NCBI RefSeq assembly: GCF_019649055.1
Contig: NW_026570720.1
Span: 1 to 15,183 of the forward strand
Direction: 5' to 3'
DNA from: Paramacrobiotus metropolitanus
Taxonomy: Eukaryota; Tardigrada; Eutardigrada; Parachela; Macrobiotidae
Length of the DNA: 15,183 nt
The notes beneath the pieces are model-generated. The model did not search any database, was not told where the DNA came from, and saw only the letters and a list, made by a program, of their open reading frames with translations. Shown in pieces: positions 6,875-14,218 of this stretch (its first letter is position 1; each line of letters starts with the position of its first letter). The translations under genes and the position numbers were made by a program.

Positions 6875-8795
6875 TTCTTAAAGGTCGTGGGACGGGGAGT
6901 CCGTATTCCATGTACTGTCGATGGATCGGAATTCGTTCATCTTCCCATTCCCATGCTTCGTCCTCTATGTCATTCATGAGGGCGATTACAGGTTCACACA
7001 TTTGTTGTGCGTCCCGTATTTGCTCGTAAGTTACCGCTCCGTTCTGTCGCAGAGTGGTCACCATCTCTAACGTCCGTTGGTCGAGAAAGTGTCGAGCTCC
7101 CGAGAACCAAGTTCGGTACCTTTGTTGTACCTCTTCTAAGTTCTGAGCATCCGCTTCAGCGGATGCCTCTGGTATCGGGATAGACTTTAGTACTGTCTTG
7201 GCCGGTCGTAGTGTGCCGGTGTTTTTCCGTCCTTCGTACGCTTCAATGGCGTTGTGCAGTTTAAGTTCCTCGATCAGAGTCCGGTTGTTATTCCGGCAGT
7301 CACGGCAAATTCGCGAAGGGTCCGACGGGTGATCAATCCGACTTATCCTTGCTTCACTTGGTAACTCGCCCGATGCCTCTGGTATCGGGATAGACTGCAC
7401 TACCGTCGTTCCTACCGGTTGTTCCGTTGTAGGGATCGGTGTTAAAACGAAGGTGAATTTTGAATGCAGGTAGTCGCATCCGAGCAGTACTGGGATGTCC
7501 GCTTCAGTCGGCTGGACGTGGAATGTATGGTGGCTAGTAAAGCCCTGCATCGTCACAGGTGCAGTACAGCAATGAGACACCATAAAGGCGACTTGTCCGC
7601 CTACACCAAGTATTTTGGTGTAATGTCCGAGGGGTTCCATTGTTAAACCGTTCCTCTCGCAAAACCGTTGTTCGATGAGCGAAGTCTCCGCTCCGGTATC
7701 CAACATCGCCATTGTGGGCGTGGATCCGACTTGGATTTCGTGTGTCCAAGCTCGAACTGTTTTCGGTTTCTTATGCGTTCCCTTCTCAAAGGTTACTTCC
7801 CGTATCGTTGGTTTGATGGGAATTAGTGACACCGGTCCGTGGTCGGCTGGCTGTTGAGTTGAACTTTGTGTAAGTTCGACTCCGACTTCACCCGCTTCCT
7901 GTACCTCAGGTCGGTTAGCTACTCCGTCCTCCGGTAATTCGGCGGTTCGGAACCGTTGTGCCTGAGCCAGTATCCGTTCTTCTATTGAGGTGTCTGTTGG
8001 CCTCAATTTCGACCACATATAGTCGAGGTTCAGGAATGTTCGAGAACTGGCTATCGTTCTAACTGGTCGCTCTTTTGGCTGGAAGAGGTCCGCTTCTCCT
8101 GGCCGAGAGTAAACGGGTACCTGTGCTCCCAATGGGACCGTTTCCCATTCTTCGACTTCTCCTTCCGATTCTTCGGTGAGGTCGATGGCTGCCATTGTCG
8201 CAGCGTATCTATCCGTTGCGCGTCCGGATGATACATTGGGGAAGTTTCTGTTGCCCCGGTGCGTGAATCGGCGTCCCGGTCCTCCGCGTCTTGGGCATCG
8301 TCTGGCCTGCTCGGTTGAGTTTATCCTCACCGGCAATCCGGTCCAACTTCCGTGGCCGGGCCGTACTACGTCACTTTGTGTGACGGACGGCGCAGTCGCT
8401 TTGTTCGCGCTGCTTAGGTCGGGCAATTTCTGCGTTCCGACCTCCGACGTTCCAGCTTCGAGTCGAGGGGCTGGGTCGGTCGCCTCGAGTGCCTGTTGCA
8501 TCCCGGGCCACGCTTCGACGGTGCCATTGTTGGCGTACACGCCGAGCTGAGCGGCTAACTTCCGAGCCATCTCCGCCTCCTTTGTGGAGGTCGATATTGC
8601 TTTTGCGAATTCCTCCTCGGAGCTGTTTTCGTTCAGTCCGAGTAGTTGGAGGATGGTGGCTATCTGTTGGTAACCTTCCTCCATCGTCGTGGGAAAGTTC
8701 AGTTCGTTCCGGGAAGTAAGCGGCTGGTTAGTGGGGTTATCCTTGTCCGGTGGTTCGGTCGGATGTTGGAGGTCGAATGAGTCACCGGAGCTCAT
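6690..8795 (-). CDS. pro: Retroviral-type aspartic protease ORF with long N-terminal extension
   Basis: The protease core lies at residues ~345-450. It has MLDTGAETSLI (catalytic D366), a flap-like ILGVGGQ (395-401) and DIPVLLGCDYL (433-443), the usual second conserved element. It should cut the Gag-Pol polyprotein. Upstream are a short helical segment (38-105), an Arg-rich patch (160-195) and IDLTEESEGE (204-213), which resembles a SUMO-interacting motif. Downstream, the octapeptide SIPIPEAS occurs twice, 70 codons apart, bracketing a segment with CRDC. The ATG at 8795 overlaps the Gag stop in ATGA, favouring this start. After about residue 640 the frame is wrong: conserved-looking sequence continues in the +1 frame (linker ORF), and the final ~60 residues are probably nonsense. 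Confidence 0.9.
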   Translation of the reverse strand: MSSGDSFDLQHPTEPPDKDNPTNQPLTSRNELNFPTTMEEGYQQIATILQLLGLNENSSEEEFAKAISTSTKEAEMARKLAAQLGVYANNGTVEAWPGMQQALEATDPAPRLEAGTSEVGTQKLPDLSSANKATAPSVTQSDVVRPGHGSWTGLPVRINSTEQARRCPRRGGPGRRFTHRGNRNFPNVSSGRATDRYAATMAAIDLTEESEGEVEEWETVPLGAQVPVYSRPGEADLFQPKERPVRTIASSRTFLNLDYMWSKLRPTDTSIEERILAQAQRFRTAELPEDGVANRPEVQEAGEVGVELTQSSTQQPADHGPVSLIPIKPTIREVTFEKGTHKKPKTVRAWTHEIQVGSTPTMAMLDTGAETSLIEQRFCERNGLTMEPLGHYTKILGVGGQVAFMVSHCCTAPVTMQGFTSHHTFHVQPTEADIPVLLGCDYLHSKFTFVLTPIPTTEQPVGTTVVQSIPIPEASGELPSEARISRIDHPSDPSRICRDCRNNNRTLIEELKLHNAIEAYEGRKNTGTLRPAKTVLKSIPIPEASAEADAQNLEEVQQRYRTWFSGARHFLDQRTLEMVTTLRQNGAVTYEQIRDAQQMCEPVIALMNDIEDEAWEWEDERIPIHRQYMEYGLPVPRPLRNALPGTRLSTLCLHAASSVARRIVNDRILATVWRGHRYNAIRTRPITPNRRAYSDHSALRE
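6865..6877 (-). other. Protease/linker frame junction (+1)
   Basis: The linker frame opens after a TAA at 6878-6880, and the protease frame stays open to 6690. The plausible protein switches from the first to the second frame near a CC pair (6865-6866). A one-base indel or sequencing error is the simplest reading. Confidence 0.45.
7162..7396 (-). repeat. 25-bp direct repeat encoding SIPIPEAS twice
   Basis: GATGCCTCTGGTATCGGGAT and the next five bases are identical at 7162-7186 and 7372-7396. The 210-bp offset keeps the frame. The repeat flanks a ~62-residue segment of the protease ORF. Confidence 0.85.
8792..8795 (-). promoter_or_regulatory. ATGA stop/start overlap between Gag and protease ORFs
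   Basis: The Gag TGA (8794-8792) shares bases with the protease ATG (8795-8793). This geometry is typical of coupled termination-reinitiation, an alternative to ribosomal frameshifting for making Pro-Pol. Function is inferred. Confidence 0.6.
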
Positions 8796-10381
8796 CGACC
8801 TTGGACGTTTCCCGGGGAGTTACTCCGAGCCGGCCCATTGTTGGGTGGCGTCGAGTTTAGCGACTGGCGGGGCGGCAACGGTTCTCTGTATGCCGGGGAA
8901 CCTTGTTGGTTCCCACCGCCATTGTTGCGGTTTCCGCCATTCCCCTGGCCGGGCGACCGGTTTCTGTTACCGGGGCTACCCGAGCCTCCTGCCTGTTGGC
9001 GTTGGCGCGGCGGCGGCACGATGTCCTTCCAGAAGGGATTCGCCGAGCCTACCGGGCCATTCGTCGAGTATCGGCGGTACCAGTCGTCGTACCACCGAAG
9101 GTTCGGATTGTTATCCGAGCCATAGATGCAGCGCGACTCGTCATGGTTGTTGAACATGCAGTGCCTGCATCGGAAGGTCTTGTCCTTCGTCCACTGGAAG
9201 AAGGCTGCCTCCATCTTGTCGACGTACGATGTTCCTTGCCGAGCACTTTGTTGTGCCTGGGGGGGTCGGTTGCCTTGTGGGCCGCCGCCTCCGCCGCGGT
9301 TAGGGAAGTTCCCACGGCCGCGATTCCCGCCGCCGCGTCCTTTTCCGCGACCATAACCTCCGCCGCCGTATCCTTGTGGAGGATACTGTCCGTATGCGGA
9401 GTACCCCTGGTTGGAGTTCTGTCCGTAACCAAAACCTGTGTTGTTTTGGTTACCGCCCGAGCTATAACCTGGGCCGCCGTAGTTGTTAACGGGGGCTCCT
9501 GTTCCAGGCGCTGGGGGGTTCAGATTCGCTGCTGCCACTCCTGCCCAAGTCGGTTGCTGGACTGGTGCTTGTTGCACCGGTGGCGTCGGAGCCGGACTTA
9601 GTTGTCCGTACTGTGCCGTTGGAGTCTGGTATCCCGGCATCATGTGGGGCTGATATCCGGTCTGTTGCGGTATCGCCGGAGGTGGAGTCGGGACAGGTGC
9701 AGGTGTTGCTGCCCGAACTCTAGCGTAGTCGCTGTCACGCGATTTCCGCACCTCATACATTTCCTTGCCGTTAACGAAGTCCCGCAGGTAGTCACGGAAC
9801 TCGATCGGCGTCGCCGGCATCCTGATTTCCAGGGCCTCCCGCAGTTTGGGTTCATGGATGTTCTCCCGAAGATGATATAGTATCATCTGGTCGGTGACGG
9901 TGGGGACTTGGGACTTCATGAACATCATCGCGTCGTAGTATTGTTCCGGCGTTTCTTCGCCGAAACGGAATATCCGCTTGTTTATTCGGGATATCATGTT
10001 CACTTCCTTGTTCTTGTCCGCAAATCGCTGTTCAAATTTGGTCAGCCATAAGTTGACTGGCCAGCCGCCAATTGGTTCTCCAGCGGCTTCGAGGGTATGC
10101 CAATGCTCCGCTTGGCCATCTAGTTGGGCCACCAAGTCGGCCATGAAGGTCTGATCGTCTTCGTACCATTGTTGGGCTTGACGATACAGGCTTCGAATCT
10201 GCTTAAGCCACCCATGAAGTTTGGTGTGGTCCCCGTCGAACGGCGGTAAAGGTTGTCGACGTCCGTGGGTCATTGCGCGGATCAAGGCAACGTGCGCTGG
10301 ATCCTGTGCCAGAGGAATCGGATTTGCCGCCGGCGCAACTTGTTGTGCAGCCGGGGCGGGTGGTGGGTTAGCATTTGGCAT
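8792..10381 (-). CDS. gag: Gag: capsid-like domain, YGQ/RGG low-complexity region and zinc knuckle
   Basis: This is the structural protein that packages element RNA. Residues ~30-215 resemble the retrotransposon Gag capsid fold (WLKQIRSLYRQ, WLTKFEQRFAD, ETPEQYYDAMM, LRENIHEPKLREAL). Residues ~230-375 are Pro/Gln/Tyr/Gly-rich, passing into an RGG-type stretch (GRGKGRGGGNRGRG). A single CX2CX4HX4C nucleocapsid knuckle lies at C405, C408, H413, C418 (9128-9169). The ATG at 10381 is the first in frame, but the frame is open up to 10672, and the upstream 77 codons are Tyr/Gln-rich and look coding. Gag may therefore continue from ORF2 by a -1 change near the GGG at 10610-10612. The stop overlaps the protease start. 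Confidence 0.9.
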   Translation of the reverse strand: MPNANPPPAPAAQQVAPAANPIPLAQDPAHVALIRAMTHGRRQPLPPFDGDHTKLHGWLKQIRSLYRQAQQWYEDDQTFMADLVAQLDGQAEHWHTLEAAGEPIGGWPVNLWLTKFEQRFADKNKEVNMISRINKRIFRFGEETPEQYYDAMMFMKSQVPTVTDQMILYHLRENIHEPKLREALEIRMPATPIEFRDYLRDFVNGKEMYEVRKSRDSDYARVRAATPAPVPTPPPAIPQQTGYQPHMMPGYQTPTAQYGQLSPAPTPPVQQAPVQQPTWAGVAAANLNPPAPGTGAPVNNYGGPGYSSGGNQNNTGFGYGQNSNQGYSAYGQYPPQGYGGGGYGRGKGRGGGNRGRGNFPNRGGGGGPQGNRPPQAQQSARQGTSYVDKMEAAFFQWTKDKTFRCRHCMFNNHDESRCIYGSDNNPNLRWYDDWYRRYSTNGPVGSANPFWKDIVPPPRQRQQAGGSGSPGNRNRSPGQGNGGNRNNGGGNQQGSPAYREPLPPRQSLNSTPPNNGPARSNSPGNVQGR

Positions 10382-12549
10382 GTGACCTTGTTGGTCTTCG
10401 TACGCCTCCTGTTGGTAGGCTTCATCGTAATGGCCGTTGTATCCGTCCTGTTGCGGATACCGAGCCTGAGCCTGGTCTGTGTGACGAGGCTGTTGGGGCT
10501 GTCCTCCGTACTGATTCTGCGGTGGAGGTGGCGCTCGATTTTGTCTCGGCGCCGACGGATAGAATCCACTTGGCTGATCGTAGACTCTTCCGTACCGGTC
10601 GGGCTGTGTCCCTGAGCCGGCATCCGACTTTGTGTAGGTCGGTATGGAGGTCTCCGACCTTGCTGGTCGGAGCTATCTTCTCCATTTCTTCCGTCCTGCT
10701 GCTGGTCAGCCGTGTTGAATGACCGAGCTCGCCCGCGCTCGGAGTCGAACTGCGGGTTTTGACGGAGCAGGTTCGGATTGGAATTCGTCCGTGGTGGGCG
10801 ATATGCCTCCATGCCAGGTCGTGGTGGCTGGATTGGGAGACGTTCAGCATCCGTTGTCCGATCTCCTCTGGTATTGGGTACCGGCGCGTACGTTGTTGTG
10901 CGCGTCGCGTACGAGGTGCTAGTGTATGCACCGGCCGACATTGTTGTCGCCACGTTCGTCGTTGGCACTCGTGGTGCCGCGGTCGACGTGTTGTGTTCCG
11001 GTTCCGGAGCACTCGGTATTGTTGGAGGCTGTGGGATTGTTCCCACGCTCGGGTCGGTTGTTACGACTCCGACGAAGTAGGAGGTGTTGTTCTCCTTCTT
11101 CGCCATTTCTTGGGTCGGGTTGATTCCCCACAGGATGTCACTGATTGTTCGTGACGGCTGTTGATCCTGTGCTATGGACGTCCGGTATGAAGGAGGTTCA
11201 GCCCGACTTTGCTCCTGGTATGGAGGAAGCTCAACCTGGCTTTGTTCCAGGTGTGAGGAAAGTTCGACCTGGCTTTGTTCCAGGTGTTTCTTTTCCTCCC
11301 TCAGACACCGTGTTTCCGTGTCCATCTCGTCCATTTGCCGCATCATGTCTGTGAGGTTGCGGGCGGCCTGTTCGCCGAATTCGTACAGCTCGGTTTCACG
11401 AGCCTCAAGGTAAAGGATGCGGCTGTGTTGCGCCTCGTTTACCTTGTGGGCCTCGTTCAGGTTGTGCTCCAGTTGTGCTCGGAGTTTCTGTTCCTCCTTG
11501 AGGACCTTGTTCAGTCCGTGGACCTGGTCGGCTAGCTGGGCGTTTGCTTCCACCAGGTCGACATCGGCTGTCCTTTGGTTAGGAAAGCCCATGTCCCGAG
11601 CATTCTCGTCAATGAACCGACGTCCCATTCTGACGAAAAGGAGTTCTATCTCCGACTCGAGTTCGTCGACTCGTTGTGTCAGTCGGTCGATCTCGTTATC
11701 GGCCTTCTTTAGCTCCACCACGTATCTATCGACTTCGTTTCGGTAGACCTCGGCTTCTTCGTTGGCCGTGTTGAGTTGCTGGTGGAACGCTCCTGCTGCC
11801 TGTTCCGACTCGACCAGTGCGGTCTGTACATCGGCCAGGTCTTTCTGCGCCTCTTCGAGCGCTTTGTTCGCTCCGGCGAGTTCTCGGTTCAACTCGTGGA
11901 CCGCATCCATAGATCGATCCAGCATGCCCTTGAGTGTAGTGGCTTCATCGATGTCGTGCCGACACGGTTGGTCGGTACGCTTCAGTATGGCGTTGAGCCG
12001 ATCGATCTCCCGTTGTTGGATGGCGATGCCTTTGTTGGCGTCGGCCATTTCACGTTCCCATTTCCTCCGTTCGAGCTTATGGGTGTCCTCCGAGTTTCGG
12101 AGGGATCCTTCTGCCGAGTCGACGATTTTGTCCGCCAAAACGATCTGTGTGATCAGTTTATGGCATCTCGCTCGGAGTAGGTCGAGATCGTTGATCTTTT
12201 CGGGCGGTGTTGCCGCGATCCACTTCTTAGCCGTGTATTCGAGTGCGCTGGCCTGGTAGCCAAGGCTCTCCTTATCGGACTTAGGTGGTGTTGTGAAGAA
12301 TCCGTCCGCACTACTCGGTCTTGATGCATTTGTCGCCTCAAAGACTTCGTTCGTCGGTGACGGAGTACTGCCGAGTTCGCCCGTTTCGAACATCGGTGGT
12401 GACGATCTAAGTGTCTGGTCGACAGGTCGACTTTGTGTCGCCTTAGTCGACTTCACCGTTTGTTGAGCTTCGGTTGCTCGAGTCGACTCGCTTCCGGTTG
12501 GCGAAGGTCGGCTCAACGGTGAAATTATCCGTTCGTTGGGTGCCGGCAT
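10282..12549 (-). CDS. ORF2: long coiled-coil protein upstream of Gag
   Basis: The start is the ATG at 12549, one base after the ORF1 stop (TAACATG). This gives 755 residues, although the frame is open a little further upstream. After a Ser/Thr/Pro-rich head, 11281-12087 encodes a long charged helix with heptad character (for example ELKKADNEIDRLTQRVDELE), probably a coiled coil of over 250 residues. Then come three copies of an 11-residue unit (EQSQVEL type) and a Thr/Pro/Tyr-rich tail. It has no enzymatic motif. The last ~100 residues, past about 10612, are Arg-rich nonsense overlapping the true Gag frame, so ORF2 and Gag may once have been one protein. An assembly or transport role is a guess. 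I do not recognise a named family. Confidence 0.8.
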   Translation of the reverse strand: MPAPNERIISPLSRPSPTGSESTRATEAQQTVKSTKATQSRPVDQTLRSSPPMFETGELGSTPSPTNEVFEATNASRPSSADGFFTTPPKSDKESLGYQASALEYTAKKWIAATPPEKINDLDLLRARCHKLITQIVLADKIVDSAEGSLRNSEDTHKLERRKWEREMADANKGIAIQQREIDRLNAILKRTDQPCRHDIDEATTLKGMLDRSMDAVHELNRELAGANKALEEAQKDLADVQTALVESEQAAGAFHQQLNTANEEAEVYRNEVDRYVVELKKADNEIDRLTQRVDELESEIELLFVRMGRRFIDENARDMGFPNQRTADVDLVEANAQLADQVHGLNKVLKEEQKLRAQLEHNLNEAHKVNEAQHSRILYLEARETELYEFGEQAARNLTDMMRQMDEMDTETRCLREEKKHLEQSQVELSSHLEQSQVELPPYQEQSRAEPPSYRTSIAQDQQPSRTISDILWGINPTQEMAKKENNTSYFVGVVTTDPSVGTIPQPPTIPSAPEPEHNTSTAAPRVPTTNVATTMSAGAYTSTSYATRTTTYAPVPNTRGDRTTDAERLPIQPPRPGMEAYRPPRTNSNPNLLRQNPQFDSERGRARSFNTADQQQDGRNGEDSSDQQGRRPPYRPTQSRMPAQGHSPTGTEESTISQVDSIRRRRDKIERHLHRRISTEDSPNSLVTQTRLRLGIRNRTDTTAITMKPTNRRRTKTNKVTCQMLTHHPPRLHNKLRRRQIRFLWHRIQRTLP
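10610..10612 (-). other. ORF2/Gag frame junction at a GGG run (-1)
   Basis: The Gag frame opens after a TAG at 10673-10675. The Tyr/Gln-rich coding character moves from the ORF2 frame to the Gag frame at about this GGG. The shift is -1. It could be an indel, a sequencing error or programmed frameshifting, but no clear XXXYYYZ heptamer is seen. Confidence 0.45.
11191..11289 (-). repeat. Three tandem 33-bp units in ORF2
   Basis: Units at 11191-11223, 11224-11256 and 11257-11289 each encode 11 residues. The last two are nearly identical (CCTGGCTTTGTTCCAGGTGT on the plus strand) and the first has diverged. The unit follows the coiled coil and stays in frame. Confidence 0.8.
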
Positions 12550-12553
12550 GTTA
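12547..12553 (-). promoter_or_regulatory. TAACATG stop/start junction of ORF1 and ORF2
   Basis: The ORF1 TAA (12553-12551) is separated from the ORF2 ATG (12549-12547) by one base. This favours the ATG at 12549 and suggests reinitiation after ORF1 is translated. Confidence 0.6.
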
Positions 12554-13465
12554 GTCGGCGATCCAGCTGGATGAGGAGCCGCTTCGTGGCGGTGCCTCGG
12601 AATCTTTGGTTCCTGCCGGTGATTTAGTTGGCTGGACGGCCGCATCCGACTTTGTGTCGGTTGGTTGCCGTTCCAGGCTAGTCGGTTGCTTGTTACCGAC
12701 TTCCTTTTCTCCGACCTCTGTGGTCGGCGTCTGTTGTCCGACCTTGGAGTTTGGCGAAATCCTTCCGACCTGTGTGGTCGGTTGGATGTTGCCGACTTCT
12801 GTTGTCGGTTTCTCCATTCCGTTCGAGGTCGGTTGTCCGACCTCTTTCGTTAGTGGTAGGTCGACCTTCGGTTGGTCGACTTCGTTTACTGAGGGCTGGT
12901 CGACCATTTGTTGGTCGGCTTCCCTAGTCGGTGATTGTTTACCGACTTCTTTGATCGGAGATTTTCGCTCGACCTGTGTGGTCGGCGATTTCCGTCCGAC
13001 TTGGTTAGTCGGTATGTCCATGTTGGACGAGGTCGGCTTCGGCGCTTCTTCCGTCCTGTTGGGTGATTGCCGTCCGAGCTCGGTGGCTTTTGTAGCCGTT
13101 ACCGAGTCTGGAGCTCCGTGTGAGCTCGACTGTTGGTCGGCATGAGACAATGTGGTCTCTGCCTGCAGCTGTTCCACATCCCCCCCGGTCGGGTGGGACG
13201 GGGCTGCTACGTCAGCTGGGGCTTCCAGGAATGTTTTATCCCTGGCGTCCTCAAAACTGTCATCCGAAGTTGGATTCGAGTCGGCAAGGAGGATGCGTTC
13301 GTTGCGTCTCTCCTTTGCCTCGGCCGACTTAGTCGAGTCGGTTGAGGACGGTTGACTTTTGTCCTGACCGGCGTACCGGAGTGAGTACTTCCCGGTCATG
13401 TTCGCACGCCGAGAATAGTCGGTGTTGAACTTTCTCGCGTACTGATCTTCTCGAGGATTCGACAT
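12551..13465 (-). CDS. ORF1: repetitive low-complexity protein, first ORF of the element
   Basis: The start is the ATG at 13465 (context ACAACAATGTC), giving 304 residues. The frame extends three codons further up only with a TTG. The N-terminal ~60 residues are polar and basic (NPREDQYARKF, SRRANMTGKYSLRYAG). Residues ~150-270 hold about ten degenerate copies of a 10-12-residue unit with the core PTTxVG or SPTxxVG. There is no signal peptide, membrane segment or catalytic motif. An extra ORF before gag is known from the plant Ogre group of gypsy elements, but no relationship to those is claimed. The repeat units coincide with a DNA dyad, CCGACC-N5-GGTCGG. Function is unknown. Confidence 0.75.
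   Translation of the reverse strand: MSNPREDQYARKFNTDYSRRANMTGKYSLRYAGQDKSQPSSTDSTKSAEAKERRNERILLADSNPTSDDSFEDARDKTFLEAPADVAAPSHPTGGDVEQLQAETTLSHADQQSSSHGAPDSVTATKATELGRQSPNRTEEAPKPTSSNMDIPTNQVGRKSPTTQVERKSPIKEVGKQSPTREADQQMVDQPSVNEVDQPKVDLPLTKEVGQPTSNGMEKPTTEVGNIQPTTQVGRISPNSKVGQQTPTTEVGEKEVGNKQPTSLERQPTDTKSDAAVQPTKSPAGTKDSEAPPRSGSSSSWIAD
12711..12985 (-). repeat. Cluster of CCGACC-N5-GGTCGG dyads in ORF1
   Basis: Inverted repeats occur at 12711-12727, 12765-12781, 12792-12808 (CCGAC arms) and 12970-12985. The centre is TGTGT or TCTGT. Each encodes PTT(Q/E)V in the ORF1 frame, so DNA symmetry and peptide repeat go together. Confidence 0.8.
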
Positions 13466-13617
13466 TGTTGTCAAGTCAGGTCGGCTCTGGTGGAGCCTTA
13501 CGAATTTTATTGGTTAGAAAGGAAAAGTCGAACAATCTTCTGTGTGAAGATGTTCGGTGAAGTCAGGATCGTCTTTTTGTTCAGGAACTTCCGAGGGTCA
13601 GGAACGTCCGGTGAGAT

Positions 13618-13632
13618 GTTGTTGTTGTTGTT
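13618..13632. repeat. (GTT)5 microsatellite
   Basis: Five GTT units; on the element sense strand this is (AAC)5 in the leader, 153 bases before the ORF1 ATG. CAA/AAC-rich leaders are usually unstructured. No function is shown. Confidence 0.8.
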
Positions 13633-13646
13633 GATGTGTCTGTTGG

Positions 13647-13898
13647 TGACTCAGTACACAGGGTATTAGTATACAGTACAATGGTACAGTACAGTACGTT
13701 ATAGTAGTACAGGTTATGTGCTGACCAGTGTGACGTAACAGGTTAAGTGGTCTTGCACTTCTGCCTACGTCACAGAATGCGAGCCGCGTGCAAAATTTGC
13801 AAAAAACGATGAATCACGCCTATGTTAAGCTATGGGAACTTTCCCTGCACGCTGATTGGCTGCCTCTTAAGTACTGATAAACGGTCGTTATGACGTCA
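13647..13898 (-). promoter_or_regulatory. Promoter-like cluster: CRE, CCAAT and AP-1 motifs
   Basis: A perfect CRE, TGACGTCA, lies at 13891-13898. An inverted CCAAT (ATTGG at 13855-13859) reads AGCCAAT on the minus strand. Half-CREs occur at 13767-13772 (ACGTCA) and 13731-13738 (TGACGTAA), and an AP-1 site TGACTCA at 13647-13653. A weak TATA-like TATACTAA lies near 13665. The order fits an animal polymerase II promoter firing leftward into ORF1, as in an LTR U3, but no start site can be fixed. Confidence 0.45.
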
Positions 13899-14106
13899 CA
13901 AGGAAGTTCGAGAATTTTCGCGCTATTTCCCGTTAGAAAAAACAAATTATTTTAGGTCGGCTAGAAAGTTTATCTAGTCGGATTTTGAAGTTTTTAACCG
14001 TTAGAAATTAGTTTTATTAATTAAGAAAATTTTCTGGTGGTCAAAACACCGTTAGAAATTAAAATGAAGAGAATTTCCGACCTGTTGCCGGTTAGCCTTT
14101 GTCTAA

Positions 14107-14118
14107 CTGTCTAGACAG
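14107..14118. repeat. Perfect 12-bp palindrome CTGTCTAGACAG
   Basis: A perfect self-complementary dodecamer in the leader. It could be a dimer-initiation type element in RNA or a protein site. Nothing else supports a function. Confidence 0.5.
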
Positions 14119-14212
14119 GTTCGTTGACCTAGCAGGTCGGTTCTCGACCAAAAGCAAAATTCCGAGTCGGTTTCTCCGTCAGAAATTACTTTTTAACCGA
14201 TGAAAATTTTAA

Positions 14213-14218
14213 ACTTAC
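14213..14218 (-). promoter_or_regulatory. Candidate 5' splice donor GTAAGT
   Basis: The minus strand reads CCGTAAGTTT here, with a perfect GTAAGT intron start. A leader donor would be needed if the acceptor at 1038 is used. A second candidate is at 14740-14745. Confidence 0.25.

Noticed and set aside
8903-9601. Plus-strand 232-codon open frame opposite Gag
   Set aside because: It lies entirely antisense to the RGG/low-complexity part of Gag, where GC-rich repeats keep the opposite strand open. It shows no domain and the sense frame has clear Gag motifs.
12711-13020. CRISPR-like array in the ORF1 repeat cluster
   Set aside because: Repeats are degenerate, of uneven spacing and in frame with a coding sequence; the context is a eukaryotic retroelement.
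13465-13474. Start of ORF1 three codons further upstream
   Set aside because: That codon is TTG; the ATG at 13465 has a good eukaryotic context.
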